Shown here: piece after piece, positions 12,191-64,000 of the stretch
How positions within the stretch are numbered: position 1 is the stretch's first letter
Layout of the letters: every line of letters starts with the position of its first letter
DNA from: Allolobophora icterica
Lineage: Eukaryota; Annelida; Clitellata; Crassiclitellata; Lumbricidae
Direction of reading: 5' to 3'
DNA: 64,000 nt
Assembly (NCBI GenBank): GCA_963556255.1
Contig: OY744608.1
Location: 26,915,420 to 26,979,419, forward strand
Made by a program: the position numbers and the translations under genes
The notes under the pieces: model-generated
What the model saw: the letters and a program-made list of their open reading frames with translations, nothing else
What the model was told of the DNA's origin: nothing
Databases searched by the model: none

Positions 12191-12430
12191 GTACACGGCA
12201 ACAGCTCGCTAAGCTTGCTCTCGACATCGAGTTTCTCCTAGCTTTCTCAACCACTGTCCGGGACCTTGGTGTCACTTTGGGCTTCCTCTGGCTCTGCGCT
12301 AGTCACCTATAGTTCTTTCCGATACGTTTTACTACAATCTTAAGACTGTTCTCTTTAGCCGGGGCCGGAGCTGGAGCGCTCCTGAGTAGATACCTTGAAC
12401 GGGCGCTATATAAATCCTTGACATGAATGC
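12191..12430 (+). pseudogene. CR1-like LINE fragment, right part with 3' tail
   Basis: GTRQQLAKLALDIEFLLAFSTTVRDLGVTLG continues the fragment interrupted at 8616. Most of the remaining C-terminus is deleted. The 3' end is GGAGCGCTCCTGAGTAG then GGGCGCTATATAAATCC and ATGAATG. Confidence 0.82.
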
Positions 12431-15169
12431 GGCTATAAGTGTTAAAAAGGGCTGGATACTGACTAACATTGTTTCATTAAACATACGACTGCAGAACGAG
12501 CATTAGATTATGATGGAAGTAGTTATGGCCAGTTGGTGAAGGTAACAACCATGAAGGGATCACGGCACATGTATCCATCATGCATCGGTTAGAGTTCAGA
12601 ATACAGAACGCATACTATGCTACTGCCAAATGTACTTAGTGATTCTCATGAACTGAACTTTCACAACCTGCAGACAAGCTGACGTCATCAGTGACATGCT
12701 TCGTGGTTTCGCAACATGGGCATGACAACTTTGGCTTCCTGGACATAGCAGGCTAAATAAGCTAGCACCTGTAACAGCAAGCTAATTTTAACTTAGAAAC
12801 AGCATGAACGCTCATAAAATTTTGTGCACTAGAAGAAAATATATTTGTGCACGCTAATCTCAAAAGTTGTGTGCACGCACAAGCACACAGCTTTGAGGGA
12901 ACATTGACGACATGCAAGTCCTCCTGTCTCTCTACAAGTTCCCTAAGGAATTCTATATCATTGAATGCACATATGTGTATGCACCTCATCCATTCATCCA
13001 TTCATCCACCCACCCACACACCAATACACACACTTATGCTTCCTCCCTTCTTCCTTTCTTTTTATAGTCTCTCCATTCGACAAAACAAGCAATAAACTCC
13101 GCTGTTAATTATCTGAAGAACCATATTGTGTGAACGCGTTTAATGACCTGTCCGAGTGTCAGCACGACAACACAACACGTAAACTGATCATAGAGAAACC
13201 GATAGTGAATGAATATAAGATGATGATGATGACGACGACGATGAAGGGAGGGTGGTCATGGTGATGGTCGTCATGGTCATGATAACCGATGACAGACATA
13301 CAGACAGAAGAACAGCCATAAACCTTTGTCATGCAAGAAACCCATCTGACATGCATCACATATGCACTCATAAATGCTTTCTATATCAGTGCCATTCGGC
13401 ACGTCCCCATTAAAATGCAACTAAACGGCTGAAACGAGACGTCTTCCTGACAACAGGACAAGATGGGAAAACCGTCCAGAAGCTCAGGTGACGAAACCAA
13501 CCGCAGATCCATTCTGACAAGGAAGAGCCATTATGCCAAGGGGCCATTCAAAGCATCACCCACTACAAATGATATCTATAAGCCGGCTTTTTAAAAATCA
13601 AGGCACAACCTATCCAAGAACAAGATCGCCTTCTTAACAGGCCACCATTACTATCCAGTATCCATTATTAAGTGGTAGCAAATTCATTTTCTTAGTGCTG
13701 GCTTTTGAAAGCAGGCTGACAGAGTCCCTCCTCCCTCTCAGATCTCCCATTAACACTACCTGAATGAATTCGTTGTAACATCCAAGTGCACTCTGCCTGA
13801 TAGGGAAAGAATGAAACTGATCACTTGATTGGCAGCTGCAATAACTCAATTGCCAACTCAATCCCAGCCATTATACTGTTCTATTCTTTGAAAAAACTAC
13901 ATAAAGTAAGCTCTGCTAAAGCAACATGAAATTTCGAATGGCCATTTACTAATTCACTAGCTGCTTTTCCTAGCCTGAAAATTAAATATAAAAAGTTTTA
14001 CATGATGAAATTATGTTTATTTGATTGGCAGTATAGCAAGCAAAGATACTAAGACACAAAACAAATAGTCGCGAAATTACCCGACATTCAGATGTGCAAC
14101 AAGGCTTTTGGTGTTACATCAATGAATGCATTTAAAAGACCTAGCTATCGATTGTGGCAGTGACAGCAGAACGAGTTTTAAATATAAATACAGCATAGTA
14201 GTTCTCTGGTTGCAGCATAATGGCATATTAAGTTTAAAATAGCAAGCTTGACTTTTAAAACCCAACTTTCCATTGAACTCGTATCTTCACATTTTGGTAA
14301 TCCCAGATTGCTTTCTAAAGATTGTTCAGTACTCTGTGATGTTGGCCTGTTGCATGAACCTAGGTTCGCAACAACTGTGGGATCACATGGCTTTAGTTAC
14401 TTTGCACCTTGTACTCAGAATGATCTACCACAAAACGTTTGACTTGGCAACTTACTATCTTCATTTAAATCAATTGTCAAGACCCACGATTTTACTCTGG
14501 TCTTTACTTGGCCTGCAGTTGAGACAAAATATGACCAAGTACTTTTTGCTAATGATATGTTAAGTGTAGAAATAAAGCGACAATACTTTCAAATATTTAA
14601 AAATAAGCTTTAACAGTGTCCAGATGCATAAAAATACACAAAAGTCTTACATTATACATATAAAACATACCAGATGGACATTTGAAGGACCACTTTGCTG
14701 GACACTAATATCACTATGGCTCCAACACCATTCACCCTGGGATACATTCATATACACATATATTTCCAGGTTCATGATACATCAATGACCCAATCAGCTC
14801 TGAAAACATTTGATTTATGTTAATAAAAACAACAAAACAGCGCATAATAAGTAGAACAGCCAAATTATGTTAAAAAGTTTAATGTGCTAACTGCAAACAA
14901 CTTCCTTTTATGAAAGACTTGTAACATAATTACTTACTCATGTCATCATGATAAAATTCCTTAGGAACTAAGTTCAGCAAAAGCAGTTGTATAAACAGTA
15001 TCTAAAAATACTTGTAATTACAGGTAGTTAGTAATGCTGGTTAGTAACAGTCATGATATTCGCCTAATTCAGCTTGAAATACCTCACATTCAGTAGGTAG
15101 CTGTAATTTGTCTTGCCAAAGAAATGCGCTTACAGTGATTAAGGAAATCGGTCTAGACGACAACAATGA
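12431..15169. other. Downstream flank of the collagen gene
   Basis: No gene recognised. 14481-15169 should contain the 3' UTR of the minus-strand collagen gene. ATTAAA-like (TTTAAT on plus, 14878-14883) and AATAAA (TTTATT on plus, 14016-14021) are candidate poly(A) signals, and neither is decisive. A CA/CAT-rich tract lies at 12985-13045 and a GAT-rich one at 13215-13250. Confidence 0.45.
14240..14480 (+). pseudogene. LINE C-terminal fragment
   Basis: CDVGLLHEPRFATTVGSHGF followed by SYFAPCTQNDLPQNV matches the conserved LINE C-terminal block (AFSYxAPxxWNxLP). It lies downstream of the collagen gene's stop codon, in its putative 3' UTR or flank. Confidence 0.65.
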
Positions 15170-62342
<47,173 letters not shown>

Positions 62343-62429
62343 CTAAAAAGCAAATTGCACCATAATCTGCGTTACACACATGTACATAAGTATGCATGTA
62401 TGTACCTATATAGACTATAGACATACATA

Positions 62430-62880
62430 CATACTATCTCCACCTTCATGGTTGAACATCTCCATTGGCTCCCTCTCTCTGCCCATATACAATTCAAAGT
62501 GCTTATTCTTGTGCTTAAATCTCAGCTGGGTTTTGCTCCACAGTACTTACGTTATCTGTTTCAACGGCCTCATTCTGCTGCTTCGCTGCGTCGTCTCCGA
62601 TCTTTTGATCGTCTTGACCTCTTAGTTCCTCGTGTCAGGACAACTATGGCTCAGTCCAGGTCCTTTGCCTGCATAGGTCCGTCACTTTGGAACCGACTTC
62701 CTCCTTCTGTCCGCACCACCATTCTCTCTGGTAGCGTTGCTTCTTCCTTTTCTCACCTTAAATCCTGCTTTTCTCTCGGGGTCTCGCGCACTGGGAGCGC
62801 CTCTGAATGGTATATACCGCGAGAGGCGCTTTATAAATGCCCATATACAATACAATACAATACAATACAATACAATACAT
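62430..62880 (+). mobile_element. LINE 3' fragment, second family
   Basis: Open frame 62448-62882: HWLPLSAHIQFKVLILVLK, YLRYLFQRPHSAASLR, LVPRVRTTMAQSRSF and GPSLWNRLPPSV, the C-terminal block of a CR1/L2-like LINE that differs from the copies at 44-48 kb. It ends GGGAGCGCCTCTGAATGG then GCGCTTTATAAATGC and (ACAAT)n. It lies upstream of the VWA exon, in an intron or the 5' flank. Confidence 0.88.
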
Positions 62881-63019
62881 GACAGACTGCATACACTGTA
62901 CATATGTGTTGTACATAAGTACAGTGTTGGCAAGTTCACATATATACTTCCACAGATTCCTAAACTGGGCAATAAACAGACTAACAAAGCACAGTGTGAA
63001 GTAGAATACAGTTGTCACT

Positions 63020-63095
63020 ATCTCGATAGTGTAGTGGTTAGCACACTGGAGTGTTTGCAGTCAGGGGTTCAAATCCTCGCCAGGGCAGAAATCTG
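63020..63095 (+). repeat. tRNA-like sequence, probable SINE head
   Basis: TAGTGTAGTGGTTAGCAC at 63027-63044 matches a tRNA A box and GGTTCAAATCC at 63066-63076 a B box, 29 nt apart as in tRNAs. The two ends do not pair into an acceptor stem, so it is more likely a SINE or tRNA pseudogene than a functional tRNA. Confidence 0.65.
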
Positions 63096-63189
63096 GTTCG
63101 AGATTTCTGCTCCACCTGAAGTGTGATAAAAAAGAAATGGTGCCTGGACAGTGAGTTCGAAAACAGAAACATTACGGATTTTGTAAGTA

Positions 63190-63280
63190 TTTATATTCAT
63201 TCATTCATTCGTAAATTTATATAGCGCCACTTCAAGGGAACTACTCAGAGGCGCTCCCGACTCCAGCACGGCGAAAAAGA
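63190..63280 (-). repeat. LINE 3' tail fragment
   Basis: (ATTC)n then the reverse complement of GGGAGCGCCTCTGAGTAG and GAAGTGGCGCTATATAAATT, very close to the tails at 42792 and 48990. Confidence 0.82.
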
Positions 63281-63339
63281 GCACCTGGGGAAGGAATTCT
63301 ATGGACTTAACCTGTAAGCCCACCCAACCACCATAAGTA

Positions 63340-63415
63340 CCATGACCACCACACCATGACCACCACCACCACCACCATTATCGTCAACATGATCAACATC
63401 ATCATCATCATTTGA
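63340..63415. repeat. (CAC)n/(CAT)n simple repeat
   Basis: ACCACCACC then ATCATCATC units. Accounts for the Gly/Asp-rich minus-strand frame here. Confidence 0.88.
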
Positions 63416-63572
63416 CTTCATTTCACAACTGTTGACTGTTATGGTATCATTTGTGAATGATATATGCATGGCAATACAGAGGTTTTTGACCTCTATGTCA
63501 CGAATATACCAACAAGTAAACATTCAGGCCAGCCAAGCAGAAAGACGTCTCAATCGACTCTTTAACCAGTAC

Positions 63573-63780
63573 AAAAGCAGGCCCTTTGTCAAATCGTCTT
63601 GCACTTCTCTAACTATATCAGTACGTAAACACATCCTCTGTCAAAATCGTTTTGCACTTCTCTAAGTATATCAGTACATAAACACATCCTCTGTCAAAAT
63701 CGTTTTGCACTTCTCTAACTATATCAGTATGTAAACACGCCCTTTGTCAAAATCGTCTTGCACTTTTCTAACTACGCCAT
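63573..63780. repeat. 53-bp tandem repeat, four copies
   Basis: GCACTTCTCTAA recurs at 63601, 63654, 63707 and 63760, a period of 53 bp. Each unit contains ATATCAGTAxGTAAACAC and TGTCAAAATCGT. Confidence 0.92.
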
Positions 63781-64000
63781 GCATAGTCCTTTCCTAGTTG
63801 ATGAACTATGACCCTGCAAGCCAGTTTTTGTAGATGTGGACGGTTTACTTGAATATAACTACTAGAGAATAAAATTTATTTAAAAAAGTAAACACCACTG
63901 TAAACTTTAAATCAATGTGGGAATACAGATATTATACTTCAAGAAAAATCAATAAAACAAAGAATTTAAAAGACTGACATCATTATCAATCAATCAATCA

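Noticed and set aside
63020..63095. Functional tRNA gene
   Set aside because: A and B boxes are present, but the ends do not pair into an acceptor stem and no clear anticodon arm was found.

Overview
This window is intronic and intergenic DNA of an animal genome. The evidence is GT-AG introns, simple-sequence arrays, many non-LTR retrotransposon and hAT/piggyBac insertions, and one very large multi-exon extracellular-matrix-type gene. The lineage cannot be fixed from sequence alone. An invertebrate, probably marine, fits the CR1/Jockey-like LINE fragments, the dispersed AGGCCTA-type palindromes and the threonine-rich collagen, but this is inference.

The main gene lies on the minus strand and fills about 15170-62342. 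I reconstructed 44 exons by hand from splice signals and reading phase. They encode about 2,089 residues: a von Willebrand factor A domain with a complete MIDAS (61752-62342), about 1,645 residues of Gly-X-Y collagen spread over 38 small exons (21784-61291), EGF-type modules (15979-21481), and a last exon with one transmembrane helix and a short acidic cytoplasmic tail (15170-15450). Every intron splits a codon after its first base (phase 1-1), and nearly all collagen exons are multiples of 9 nt. The collagen has very little lysine and is rich in Gly-X-Thr. No signal-peptide exon was found, so the 5' end probably lies beyond base 64000.

The left 15 kb (1-15169) shows no convincing host gene. 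It holds microsatellites, including about 195 uninterrupted CGTC units at 4760-5539, decayed LINEs, and a Russian-doll stack at about 8.4-12.4 kb: a CR1-like fragment split by a hAT-type element, which holds a second hAT, which holds a MITE.

The introns of the collagen gene are loaded with mobile DNA. They contain an apparently intact piggyBac element with TTAA duplications (24993-27255), a 5'-truncated LINE with a 17-bp target duplication that is itself interrupted by a hAT element (42792-45043), at least seven further hAT-type elements (two of them nested) carrying 8-bp duplications, LINE and SINE 3' ends that share a GCGCTATATAAAT-like tail, and minisatellites. All exon joints remain in phase despite these insertions.
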